Shown in pieces: positions 33,510 through 44,750 of a stretch of 64,000 bases of DNA. The stretch covers positions 5,331,483 through 5,395,482 of the forward strand of contig SMSO01000032.1 in assembly GCA_004764695.1 (NCBI GenBank). The letters are read 5' to 3'. The position numbers and the translations under genes are program-made. This DNA is from Schizochytrium sp. TIO01 (lineage: Eukaryota; Sar; Bigyra; Thraustochytrida; Thraustochytriidae). A model generated the notes under the pieces. That model was not told the origin of the DNA and did not search any database. It saw nothing but the letters and a program-made list of their open reading frames with translations. Position 1 is the first letter of the stretch. Each line of letters starts with the position of its first letter.

Positions 33510-34535
33510 TTAGAGACCATACATCATCACGTCGTGCAAGAAGCCTCCAATAGGCGCTCCAAATAGTGGGCCTATGATGTAGACCCACATGCCGCTTTGA
33601 GGGCCTGGAATTGAGATATTTTTCCAACCCATAGCATATGTCACGATGCGTGGGCCAAAATCACGAGCAGGGTTGATGCTAGTCTGACTGATGGGAGCAA
33701 ACACTGAAACAATAATGCAAATTACCAAGCCAATGCCAATTGCAACTGTTCCTCCACTAATACGAAGCTGGTGACGTGCATCAGTTAGACAAAGAACACC
33801 AAACATAAGAAAACCTGTGCCCATGGCTTCAATGCCAAAAGCACCGGCGGGAGAAACTGTCTGGGCAGTCCAATTTGTATCAGAGTTGACAAAGCTTGGA
33901 TTAGGAAAGTAACTGTTGAACGGGGAGGAGGAAAGCTGACTGCCATATTGGCCCCGAATCAATCCATCCGAGTCTTCGAGAATGGCAATCATATTGGACC
34001 AGGTGCCATATACCATGAAAGCACCAATAATACCAGCAGCGATTTGAGCAAGCCAAAACGGCAATAGCTTCCAAATTGGGAAATGTTCTGGACGAAGGAC
34101 CGCAAAGCCGAGGGATACCGCAGGATTTAGATGAGCACCACTAACGCTTGCAGTGCAAAGAACAGCTACAGTGACAACAATTCCCCAAAGCGCTCCTACA
34201 GGGAAAAGACCAGCATATGCACCAGCAATGATAGAGCATACATTTACACCAAGCCCGAAGTATACAACTATGAAGGTACCTACAAATTCGGCAATCATTT
34301 GTTGGATTAGTGTCGGGGGGCGCATGTCATCAGGGGATTCTGTAGGAAATCCACGAACTTTATGGGTCCATGTAACATACCTGCGATGCATGGTGACAAA
34401 GTCTGAGTCGGATTCCGTGCTGTTAGACTCCAAATCTTTCTGATGAGGATTGTTCTCGTCGAAAACCTTGCCCACCTCTTCATCTTTTGTATTGAGGACG
34501 TTGAGAGCATCGTGGGAGGTCGTCTCCAGTGACAT
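33510..34535 (-). CDS. Aquaglyceroporin 2 (MIP family, GlpF-like), 341 aa
   Basis: Second copy of the array and closest relative of aquaglyceroporin 1. The open frame extends upstream to a GTG at 34604, but the first ATG is at 34535, giving the N-terminus MSLETTSHDA and an N-terminal length matching copy 1. The first NPA box is at 137-139 and the second at 288-290, followed by Arg291-Asp292 and F-G-P-R. Loop C carries Y-F-P-N-P at 209-213. Selectivity-filter positions read Trp117, Val276, Thr285, Arg291, so it differs from copy 1 only at the third position (Thr for Val). The pre-TM1 motif R-G-F-P-T-E-S-P-D is at 61-69. Six membrane helices fall at the usual spacing. The N-terminus is acidic and Ser/Asp-rich, possibly phosphorylated. 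Same strand as the other four copies. Confidence 0.95.
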   Translation of the reverse strand: MSLETTSHDALNVLNTKDEEVGKVFDENNPHQKDLESNSTESDSDFVTMHRRYVTWTHKVRGFPTESPDDMRPPTLIQQMIAEFVGTFIVVYFGLGVNVCSIIAGAYAGLFPVGALWGIVVTVAVLCTASVSGAHLNPAVSLGFAVLRPEHFPIWKLLPFWLAQIAAGIIGAFMVYGTWSNMIAILEDSDGLIRGQYGSQLSSSPFNSYFPNPSFVNSDTNWTAQTVSPAGAFGIEAMGTGFLMFGVLCLTDARHQLRISGGTVAIGIGLVICIIVSVFAPISQTSINPARDFGPRIVTYAMGWKNISIPGPQSGMWVYIIGPLFGAPIGGFLHDVMMYGL

Positions 34536-37500
34536 TTTCTTGATCTCCACCGATGGATTGAAAACAAGGGGGACCTTTGTTATGCTACCAGCTAGCTTCT
34601 CCACCTTGCAAGGCAGTTGCTTAAACTTGGATTGATCTCGCGTTTATGCCCACAATGTATATAGTTTACGGTGGTGTAAGTTGAATTCGTAAGTCCAAAT
34701 CTAGTTTTACCTGATTGTGGTTTTAGAATTTCGTGACGTTTGGGTTTTGGATTAGGTTGCAAACCATGACAAGTTTAGATTACAGAATATTTCACTATTA
34801 GCAAAGAACAAAGAGCATAGAGGAGCACAGGGGCGAGACCCAGGAGTTTGTGATTTACCCCCTGACGCGACCATGCGGTGCAAAAGTGAATCAAATTCGA
34901 TGCCCAAGTATTCAAGTTAGGTTTACTATTGGTTCTGTTCCTACAAATGAGGTTCAATATGCGTTCGAAGAAAGAATGAATTTAATTTCCTCCCTATTTC
35001 TCGCTAGAGTCTATGTCCCTGTGTTCGCTTATATGAACTCAGATAAATTACCATATTTTTATCATACCAGACAACGGGAACACGATCCGATCGCTGAAAG
35101 CTTCAGTTTCTTAGATAATAAAGCGGCAGAACGAGTAAAAGTGCTGGGTCTTGTCAGTTTAATATTTGAAGCGATCCAAACCTTGAAACAGCAGCAGCCG
35201 CATCCATGTGCCGTTGGGTTGACGGAAGTTTCGTCACTGGCCTGGTCTACCTGTGAACAGGCGTCCTGACTGCAGTTTCTTTGTAGTTCTGCATGATGTC
35301 GCTTTTTTTTCTTTTTTTCTTTTTTTTTTGTTTCTTGAGTCACATCATCCTTTTTCTATTTTATCTCAAACGAAACTGCAATTGTGATTCAATGCTGTTG
35401 GCTTCGAACAGGGGAGCTCATGCAACAATCCGCTGCGAGATCCTTGAATCGAAGACTCGCAAAGCAGCCATGGCTCCTTTGAGACCTTTGAGGCAATAGT
35501 GCAGTCCTTTCCAACACCAAAACTGCAGCAACTTTGTGGTGGCATACGGAGACACCATAGTGGCGTCTTTGGAAGAGAAGGAGGCAGAGACAGTTCCCAA
35601 ATGAAAAAGATTTGTGATTTCCTTGTGCTCCTGGTTAGTTGAGATGGCGTCGCTCAGCAAAGTCGAACGTCAATTGCTGCTCGCGACGAGCTCGGGCCAT
35701 GTGAGGCTGCAGGTGTTGATCAAAACTGGTGTTGTCTGAGATTCCTTTGTCTTGGTTCTACATTCCCTCTCATCAGTAAGTAAATGCACTGCTTCCGAGG
35801 CGCTTCTTACTTCCGAGCAAAATCAAAAGCGATGTCTGTGCTTGTTTTCCGACGGTACTGCTTAAGGGTCGAAGAGCCCTCGAGGTGCTAGAGATCCATA
35901 TGCTGCCTCTCAAGACCGCCACCGGTCAAGTAGAAACGCCCAAGAACTAAGCGTGACTAACACGAGAAAGATGGCAATAGTTTTGGGGCTCAGATTGAAG
36001 CAACCTGAGACGAATCCGTCTTGCAAACAGACCCAGTAATTCTTTTGTATAGTTCCACTGAAGATCAGACTACGACATAATCTTGATAATTCTGCCCGGC
36101 CTACGCACGCCGCTTCTGCAAGCTCAGGGGTTCGCTTCGCAGGCCTTCCGAGCTCTTGGTTGGTTTCACTCTCTCTAAGACCTGGGAAGAGGCTTCAGAA
36201 GAAGTTTCCTGGCCACTTCGTTTGCCTAAGTTCGTTTGATCGCGACCTTTCATGTATCGCAAACATACCTCACGAGCTTTGATTCTCCGTGTGCGATGAG
36301 GCTTGGAAATCACGACCATCAACTCCGGTTCCTGACTTGCTTGTTGTGGCCTGCACTTCGTAAGAGCGGCGTTTGGAGCAGAGAGGCTTGAATTTGCGAG
36401 CGAGATACAATAGTAAATAGCTCCTTTTCACTCGAGGGTAATTGTTCCTCCGTGGTGGCATACGCCAACTTGAAGGGAGGTGAGTGTTTTACGTGTGTGT
36501 TTTTAATTACACTACAAAGAATGGTAGAGACGTTTTGTAAAACTCGGGCTCGGCGGAGCTGCTCACGAGATGTTGGTCAGGCTTTAAGCACAGCAATTGT
36601 TTCATTGATTGCCTTCAGTCCGAGCATATCTTACCGAAGAGAACACCGCAATGGAAAGAGAACTGGGAAGCTTCGTGGAAAGGCGTAAGAATTGGACCGC
36701 AGTTGCTGAAAGACACACACCTCCTCAGATAATACAATAAAACTACGCGATGGGGAGAGACCCAGGGGATCAAAATCGAGAACCAATGGAGGTCTATATG
36801 CTATGACCTGCTGAGACGGTCTAAGGGAAATGCAGGTACGTACCTACTTTTGCTTATATAAAAAAGCACTTTGATAAGCGTTACGCTCGTTGTCAAATAT
36901 TAGTGTCTGCCATGTGAAGAGTTGATATGAGCAATGTCTGAAATTTGCTTGTACGGCCAAGCAAGTTGATTTTTAATGATGGTAGGAAGTCCTTATGCCA
37001 GTGCAAGAGGGCCAATATCCGCGCCGAACTAGGTTAGGCTTTAAGCTCATTGAGATTCAAAGAAGCTTCATGATCTTTCAAGCTTGAAGTGGAATACGGT
37101 GAGCTTATTACGGCAGCACATTCGGAAGTAACAATTCATGGGGCATTGCTTTAAATTTTGGTTGAAGACATCAATCAAGGTTTCGTAAGGGGCGGAACTC
37201 ATGGTTTGCTAGAATTGCTCTTGAGAAGTAGTAGAGTTTTGATATTTGCGCGGGCTGAACAAAAGCACAAGCTTTTTGTGTTGTCGGTAAGATCTGGGTG
37301 GTGCTTTCTTCAGTTTGTTGGTACCGTGGCCATTGTTGTTTGCCAAACATTAAAACTGTTGGGAATCGTCTGCCATCTTGTAAACTTCAAGAGCTCACAA
37401 CTATAAGTGCGGTAGAAATAAAGAAATAAAATTCACATATATACGAAATGCAAGAGATAGATCTAAATTCTTTATTCTTGTTGGGCATCAGAATCCTCAG

Positions 37501-38256
37501 TGAAAACTCGATTTGCAGATTGTACATGACTGAGGGTATATATATCAGCATTTCAATTCGACAAGCCTAAAAATGCAGAGCGGAATGGAAAATAGGAGAC
37601 CACTTGTTAAGGAGCGAAATTCGGTGTGCGCATAGAAGAACAAAGAATCACTCTTGTAGATTCGGTGGCTTGACATTGTTTGATTAATACGTGGAAAATC
37701 AGAAGTATCAGTTTGGTAAGCTCGTAGATTTAGGAGTGAAGATAAAAGGAACAGATAGGATATCTACCACAGACTATGGATCGCTATACATAGAGTTAGA
37801 CTAGGTTTCCAGCAAGAAGGCAGAGTTTAGATTTCAATGGCTAGCATGGCTTCGATTCGATGTCGCGTTCCTGAATTCTCACCTTACTCTCGGTCATTCT
37901 GTTTGCTAAATACTCTTCGTTTCATTGACAAAATATCGATTTTAAAAAAGAAAGAGAATATTGCTTCCTGAAAAGACCTTGGATTTATAATTAGGATGAA
38001 GTCGGGAAGGCCGATTTGTATAGAAATGTGCGATGATCACTTTTATTAGACATCACTAATATAAAGGGGTATCCCAAAGGAATATAGAAATCAGAAATTT
38101 GATGTATGAATTGGGTAAGTGACATGGAAAGAAAATTGCTTGGAATAACTTATTAAAATAAGAAAATTAATTGAGTATTGGAGTTGCAGAAGAGAAATTG
38201 CAGAGTATGAAATGTGCTGCGAAGAGGTGGTAGAATATCTACTACACAATGAAGAA
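34536..38256. other. 3.7-kb spacer between aquaglyceroporins 2 and 3
   Basis: Mixed composition, with a T-rich polypyrimidine run at about 35,304-35,330. The longest frame (34,850-35,269, +) begins with GTG and has no recognisable domain. Other frames are short. No gene is supported. The promoter of copy 2 and the 3' end of copy 3 must lie here. Confidence 0.5.
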
Positions 38257-39261
38257 TTAAATGTTTCGCATGAGGGCAAAATCATACAAGGCTCCACCAA
38301 TAGGCCCACCAATCATAGGGGCGATAAGGTAGATCCACATGTTGCTGTATTGTCCGGGGATAGAAATCTCACCCCATCCAAGGCTGTATGCAACGAGGCG
38401 AGGTCCAAAGTCACGGGCTGGGTTAAGACCCATGTTCTCCAGCGGACCTGCTACACAACCAATAATGAGGACTGCAAGGCCAATGGAATACGCAATTGCA
38501 GCTCCACCGAGACGAAGTTGGTTACGCGGGTCCATAACAGTAAAAACAATGAAGACGAGCCACCCAGTTGCAAACATTTCAATACCGAATGCTCCAGCCT
38601 GAGTTACTGTGTTCTTGGACCAGCCAAGCTCGGCATCGATAAGGCTGGTGGGGCTAGGGTAGAAACCATGGAAGAGCGAAGCGGTCAGCTCGCTACCAGG
38701 CTCTCCGCGGATAATGCCGTAATGAGATTCCATCTGTGTGATAGCGTTGCCATACATTAGATACATGACACCAGCACCAAGCATAGCACCAAGTGTTTGG
38801 GCGACCCAGTAGAATGGCATTTTCCAAACTGGAAACAGCTCTGGACGAAGAATAACAAACGAAAAGGTGATGGCTGGGTTGAGATGGGCACCAGACACAC
38901 TAATGGCAATGAGAATACCCATTGTTACAGCAATGGACCAAATTAGAACAACCTGGAAGACTCCGGAAGTAGAGCCTGCTGTCACTGCGGCCGCAGTGAC
39001 TCCCAAGCCGAAGAAGATGTAGACGCCGGTACCGAGTACCTCGGAGAGAAGTTGCTGAGCGAATGATGGAGGGCGAATATCATCAGGAGATGTGCTTGTA
39101 TGACCACGAAGCACCTTGAGGAAACTGATGTAGCGATTCTTAAAGCTCTGGACCTCTTCTTCGCTATCCTTTTCCATCGATTCACGGGGAGTGGAGGTCA
39201 TGGAGACAGGGCCTTCAGCCTGCGCAACTTTGCTGCTAGCTTCTTCAACATCGGGGACCAT
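38257..39261 (-). CDS. Aquaglyceroporin 3 (MIP family, GlpF-like), 334 aa
   Basis: Third copy. The first NPA box is at 128-130 and the second at 280-282, followed by Arg283-Asp284 and F-G-P-R. Selectivity-filter positions are Trp108, Gly268, Met277, Arg283, so the helix-5 position is Gly as in GlpF, unlike Val in copies 1 and 2. Loop C has Y-P-S-P at 201-204. The pre-TM1 motif L-R-G-H-T-S-T-S-P-D is at 51-60. Its N-terminus (MVPDVEEASSKVAQAE) is nearly the same as that of the 50.6-kb copy, so those two are recent sisters. They share the M-D-P-R-N-x-L-R-L-G-G loop and G-P-L-E-N before the second NPA. It starts at the ATG at 39261, preceded by a purine-rich context. Confidence 0.95.
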   Translation of the reverse strand: MVPDVEEASSKVAQAEGPVSMTSTPRESMEKDSEEEVQSFKNRYISFLKVLRGHTSTSPDDIRPPSFAQQLLSEVLGTGVYIFFGLGVTAAAVTAGSTSGVFQVVLIWSIAVTMGILIAISVSGAHLNPAITFSFVILRPELFPVWKMPFYWVAQTLGAMLGAGVMYLMYGNAITQMESHYGIIRGEPGSELTASLFHGFYPSPTSLIDAELGWSKNTVTQAGAFGIEMFATGWLVFIVFTVMDPRNQLRLGGAAIAYSIGLAVLIIGCVAGPLENMGLNPARDFGPRLVAYSLGWGEISIPGQYSNMWIYLIAPMIGGPIGGALYDFALMRNI

Positions 39262-40051
39262 GTTGCCGGTAATGAAGACTTTAAGTGTAAGAAACTAAGA
39301 GGTTTGGCCTGGACAAGGGAGGGATTAATGCCGCTTGAAGGGCTTCAACTATAAATTATTGCAAAGCGCTGAGAAATCTCGGCTGCGTTGTTGTTGCAGG
39401 AGGCTTTTGGGGAGGGCTTTGAATTTGGTGATTGCTGACAATCTTTCGTGGCCAGCTTTGCAGAACTCCGGGTCAGGTTTGGTTTTCTCTCTCTCTCTGA
39501 GAGTCGATCATCTACGCAACGGTGCACTCTTTGTTATTAAAGTGGTATGCGAAACTAACAAGCTCTTATCACGATGTTGTTAATCAATACAGAATCAAGA
39601 TGCCCTCGTTAGCATTTAAGACTGCACCTGATAAATCTCCACTCGCTCATCATCGGTGTATTCCCCGCCTGTGCGAGGCGAATCGCCGCAAGACCTCGCT
39701 GTGATCAGTGGGTGCTATGTGCGTGTGTCTCCCCTCTCCAGACCAAGCAGCAAGGCAAGGACCGCTTCCCTCGGGAGACCCAAGCCGGCGCCCTTTTCTG
39801 CCAGCGAGTGAGTGCCCAGAGGCAGACAGACGAGCTTGCGCACGCCAGAAGCGAGACGAGACGAGGTCTGCTTCCCCAGCCGCCGCAACCTCTCAAGCTT
39901 TCCAAATGCAACTCGAAGAGACCTGGCTCGCCCGCGGGGAGCTCCAGAATCTCCTCTCTTACGAGGAGCAAGCGTCCAAAACGCTCGTGGCGTACGAGTG
40001 CAAAACACTCCTCGCAATCGAGAGGCTGCCAAATGGCCAAACAAACTACAT

Positions 40052-40085
40052 CGACCAAGACCAAGACCAAGACCAAGACCAAGAC
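40052..40085. repeat. (GACCAA) hexanucleotide repeat, about 5.7 units
   Basis: Tandem GACCAA units without error. In one frame they would encode Asp-Gln repeats, but no gene is supported around them. Confidence 0.85.
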
Positions 40086-40302
40086 CTAGAGCGAGCTCCC
40101 CCCACCTCGTTCTACACGCCGGTTCAGCAGCGCCTTGACGTGTGCTCTCTTCTGCTGCAAGTCCAACTTGGCTGCCTTCCCGATCTTGAAAACTGTCCCA
40201 AGTCCACTCCTCGCCACTCCAACCTCGAGCAAACGGCCACGGCGACGGACACCGTCGCGACGGCAACCTCAATCGTAGCGAGCGATGGCAGAGCTCTCTC
40301 TC

Positions 40303-40370
40303 AAACAAGCAAGCAAGCAAGCAAGCAAGCAAACACGCAAACAAGCAAACAAGCAAACAAGCAAACAAGA
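40303..40370. repeat. CAAG/CAAA tetranucleotide repeat
   Basis: AAGC units grade into AAACAAGC units over about 68 bases. Confidence 0.85.
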
Positions 40371-41251
40371 AACCAATCCGAAGAATGGATAAATTGCAGC
40401 AAAGCAAAACTTTGCCAACCAACTAACTCGAAAGTCCTCATGTCGAAAGAAGACACCCTGCTCTTGTCAATCAAGACCTATCGAAGGGGTCTCCTCCGCC
40501 GAGAAAAATGCCCAGTTCTGATGCAGGCAACGTCGTGCGCAAACTCCTCAGTGCGACATGTACGAGGTGTCCCTCCAGCGCGTGTGTTTGCATCTTCCCT
40601 TTTTCCCTTTTTCCCTACAAAGTAATTAATTCTATATATATTTAAAATAATTTTGAATGAATTAAGAATTAATTTATAAAAACTTGATGAAAAACAGGAA
40701 AGACGAAAGCCTATATTTTCTAATTTTAAATAAATAATGTTATAAAAATGGAAACAATTTTATAAAATAAATGAAATTAAAAAATGTAACATATTTGGGG
40801 GCATGAACGAAGAGGAATGAATGAAAGAATGAAAGAATGAAAGAATGAATAAGTTCGTGATGTGGACAGACATCGAAGGCAGATTGCAGAAACTTGAAGA
40901 GGAGCCGCGCTCGCCAGCTCCTGCGACGGTCTCAGCGCGGAGCTCCCGGCAGAGGCCCGGCGTGGTCGCGGGGAGGAGGGCCCCTCCCTCGACTCGCGCC
41001 AAGACCGTTGGTTGTCGCCGGAGCTGCTGCTGCTGGCGAGATCGAGGCAAGTCCAAAACTCGCGCTGGTCCGACGGATCCTCAAGTGCCAAGATACGGCT
41101 GTTTTAACGAGAGGCTTTCAAGAGAGGAAGGAAAGTACCGAACCGTTCATTGCTTGAACAGAAGAAGGCAGTGTAACATACATACATCAGTTCGTATGTA
41201 TGTACGCTCAGGCTCTCTTCTCTTTATTGTTTTTGTGTTATTTTATAGTCT

Positions 41252-41315
41252 TTTGTTTCGTTTCGTTTCGTTTCGTTTTGTTTTGTATTATTTTGTTTTG
41301 TTTTATTTTATTTTA
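41252..41315. repeat. TTTCG/TTTTG pentanucleotide repeat
   Basis: GTTTC units pass into GTTTT and then ATTTT units, a stepwise decaying pentamer array. Confidence 0.8.
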
Positions 41316-41780
41316 TGGAATTGCACTCTGTTTTCTTCTGTGCCGCTGAGAACGAAAGATCCCTTTTCAAGATCACAGCACTTCGGCTTAGCACCAACAG
41401 AGCAATGGGTGAATCGTGGTGACTGGTAGAATCTAGACGGCAAACGAAGTGGACGGAAGACACGCCGGCTCGAAAGTGGAATTGATGCGCTTCGCTGCGG
41501 TGCAGCGGCATCTCGAGCAGCTCTGGGCAGGCTTTTCGCCGGGCCTCGTGGCCTCTGCGATGAGGGTGGATCGCTGGGAACTTGAAGTTATCTTGCCTTC
41601 GGTTCTCCTGGTATTTGTCAATTTCTTTTGAGGAAGAATGAATTTTTAAAATTATTTTTTTAAATAAATAAATAAATGGGAATGTCTTTGGCTATGATTT
41701 CTAAAGAACTTGAAAGAAATTCAAAAAATGCAAATGAACTGCGCTTCGTTTGGTTCAAACGCTCAGAAGTCGTCCATTTG

Positions 41781-41929
41781 AATGATTTCAAATGATTTCA
41801 AATGATTTCAAATGATTTCAAATGATTTGAAATGATTTGAATAGTTTGAAGGATTTGAATTATTTGAATTATTTGAATGACTTCAATGACTTCAATGACT
41901 TCAATGACTTCAATAACCTCAATAACCCC
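41781..41929. repeat. Minisatellite changing from 10-bp to 9-bp units
   Basis: Units of AATGATTTCA (later AATGATTTGA) repeat every 10 bases from 41781 to 41840. A degenerate stretch follows, then AATGACTTC and AATAACCTC units repeat every 9 bases from 41876 to 41929. The 9-bp part stays open as an Asn-Asp-Phe repeat. Confidence 0.85.
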
Positions 41930-42573
41930 GTGGAAAACCTTGCACCTTTCAAGCTCTCCAAGCCGAGGGAGGCGAGCTTCGCATATTCAGCTTCGGGAGG
42001 GGAGGCCGAGCGGCGCATTTGTTGGCGATCATCGCGAATTCAGCTTCGGCGTGGATGGAGGGCGAAGCAGCGCGCGAGCTTCAGGCAGCCGAGGCGTTGC
42101 GTTTTGGGCCCTCCTTTGGAGCCCTCCTTTGGGACGATCGTCAACGAGGATCTTGGCAGCGGTGGAGCAAGAGCAATCGAAGCTAAAGGTTTCCAGGTTC
42201 TGCTCGCGAGGGAGGTTCTCCTGAGGTCTCTTGGATGGAGCCGCCCTCCACGAAGAAGTTTGCGTTCAAACCTGGCGCCCCCGGTTTGCACCAAGTTCGC
42301 AGGGTCTCAAGACAAACAAACAAACAAATATCCATCCATCTCCCGAGCTCCTTGAACGGAAGCCGCAGCGAACGGAGGTCACAGCTCTATGGACGCCGCT
42401 GAATACAAAGTTCCTTGTCACCAGGGGCGGTCTCAGGTGCGTGGCACCGTCGCGTTCGGGATCGCGATGCGTGGGTACAAAGAACTTGGAGCCCCACGCC
42501 GCTGCTGGCGCTCTTGCGGCTGTTCTCATCTCCGGAGTCCGCTCGCCCTACCCTTCAAGCTGGCGCCGTTGCC

Positions 42574-42597
42574 GCTGCTGCTGCTGCTGCTGCTGCT
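42574..42597. repeat. (GCT)8 triplet repeat
   Basis: Eight uninterrupted GCT units in a GC-rich block. Confidence 0.85.
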
Positions 42598-42944
42598 TTC
42601 ATCGAAGCTCCTCGAGGGTTCCTGCTCTTCAGGTCCAATTTGTTCGAAGGACGTCGCCGTTGAGGCAGCCAGCCATCTGGTCACCGTCTGAGCGAGTGTG
42701 CGAGTTTGCGTGTCTGTGTCTGTGTCTGTGACTGAGTGTGCGTGTCTGTACCGATGTGTTTCTCTTCGGGTTGGAGTCCAAGTTCTTCTCCCTTCTCCCC
42801 CGTCGAGCTCAACGACCTCGAGTTCAGGCTCTTCTCCGCTCCGATCGCTCGCGAAAGCCTCTGTCGCTCGCTCGCAAGTTCGCTGGCTGGCTCAGGCCTG
42901 AGTCGAGTCGGTCCTTTCTCAACGCCCGGTCAGGGCCTCCTTCA

Positions 42945-43316
<372 letters not shown>

Positions 43317-44708
43317 TCACGAACGGCCTTCTTGATACCTTTCTCAGCGACGGCGCGGCTTTTGGGGACCTTTTCAAAGGCTGTGAAAGGCACCAGAAGA
43401 GAAGAAGAAGAGGAACAGATCTTTGCCCACTCTCTGTTTTTAGTGATGAATGAATGGGAAACTTTAAACGAAGTTAAAAAAAGCAATAACAACAAAGAAT
43501 AAGAAATCGGGAGAGAAAATTCGAAATAGAAAATAGAAAACCTCGCCTCTTCAGAGGCGGGAAAGACTTTAGCCGTCGGGCGGGGCGTCCACCGATGGGC
43601 CTGCCAGCAGGCTGGACAAGGGCGGCCGCTATGGCACCCCCCACGGCGTGCCTCGAAAGCTGCCGGGGCTTCCCCGCCAGGCCAGCCGGTATACTTGGAG
43701 ATTGAACAAAGCCAAGTTAAAAAGTGAAAAAAGTTTGTTTCAAGCTGCAAATGAAAAAAGAAGATTTAAGAAGGGGGAAAGACAGAAAGAGGACTAAGAA
43801 GTGCGAAGCGGCGAAAACACACACCTGTCAGGCAGAAAGAAAGGTGAAACGAAAGCTCGTGGCGCAAGCACTTCACTCATGCGTGTGCGAATGTAAGGTT
43901 CAACTGCAGGTAACGCCTGAGTTCTAAGAACGAGGGAACGAAGAACTTCGAACGGGGGAACGAAGAACCTTGAAGAATTACGAAGAGCTTCGAAGGACTT
44001 GGAACGAATGAATGCAATAAGAGCACTGGCACTGCAATGCAAAAAAGCTTATTCAATCAAGAGCGCGAAGCGAAGCTCCAGGTGCAGCTGCTCCAAAGGA
44101 GGGCCCCACGCACGGCGACAGGTATGCATGTATCCATCTATCTCAGGCGGGCACCGATTTGAAGTGCAGAGGAAACGGTGGAGCAAAGCAAAGCTCAAGA
44201 TCTTGGAGCGAGTTCTTTTGCTCTTGGTGGTGGACAAGCGAGAAGCTGCCGCTATCGAGACATCGCCGCGGCAAGTTTAGGGCAAAGACAGCCGAGCGAA
44301 GCGATTCCAAGGACCCGGAGCACGCATGGGCGGCGACGAAATTCGCTACGTCCTGTCTGGCACCTCGTCTTCAAACGGGACGTACGTTTCAGCCACGATT
44401 TGAAGCACCGTCAACAGCCAAGCCGCTGTTGGCTTTGATCATGATGAAGTTTGAACGTATTGGCGAGTTTTCAGACCAAAGATCATTGACATCGTCGCTA
44501 GAAATTGGCTGTTGCTCGCGCAAATTACATCGTCAAGATATAATACGACCTTGAGACGAACTCGAGTGAGCTCGAACCCGAAGCGAGTGGAATGGAATGG
44601 AATTGAATCGAATAGTCTCTGTGATCGATTTTGTCCATGAGTGGAAATCGAAGAGCGATTCGAAGGAGGTACCCACGTTGACGAAAACCATCCAAATAGC
44701 GAAAGAAG

Positions 44709-44709
44709 G

Positions 44710-44744
<35 letters not shown>

Positions 44745-44750
44745 ACTGCG
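44709..44750. repeat. CTG/GCT triplet repeat, 10 pure units
   Basis: GCT repeated ten times without interruption at 44715-44744, with one variant unit on each side. Confidence 0.88.

Noticed and set aside
38212-38760. Plus-strand frame of 182 codons
   Set aside because: Antisense shadow of aquaglyceroporin 3.
39708-40625. Plus-strand frame of about 300 codons
   Set aside because: First ATG at 39717. It crosses a GACCAA repeat (Asp-Gln run) and an AAGC repeat (Ser-Lys-Gln run), competing frames are open on both strands, and no domain is visible. A real low-complexity gene cannot be excluded without transcripts.
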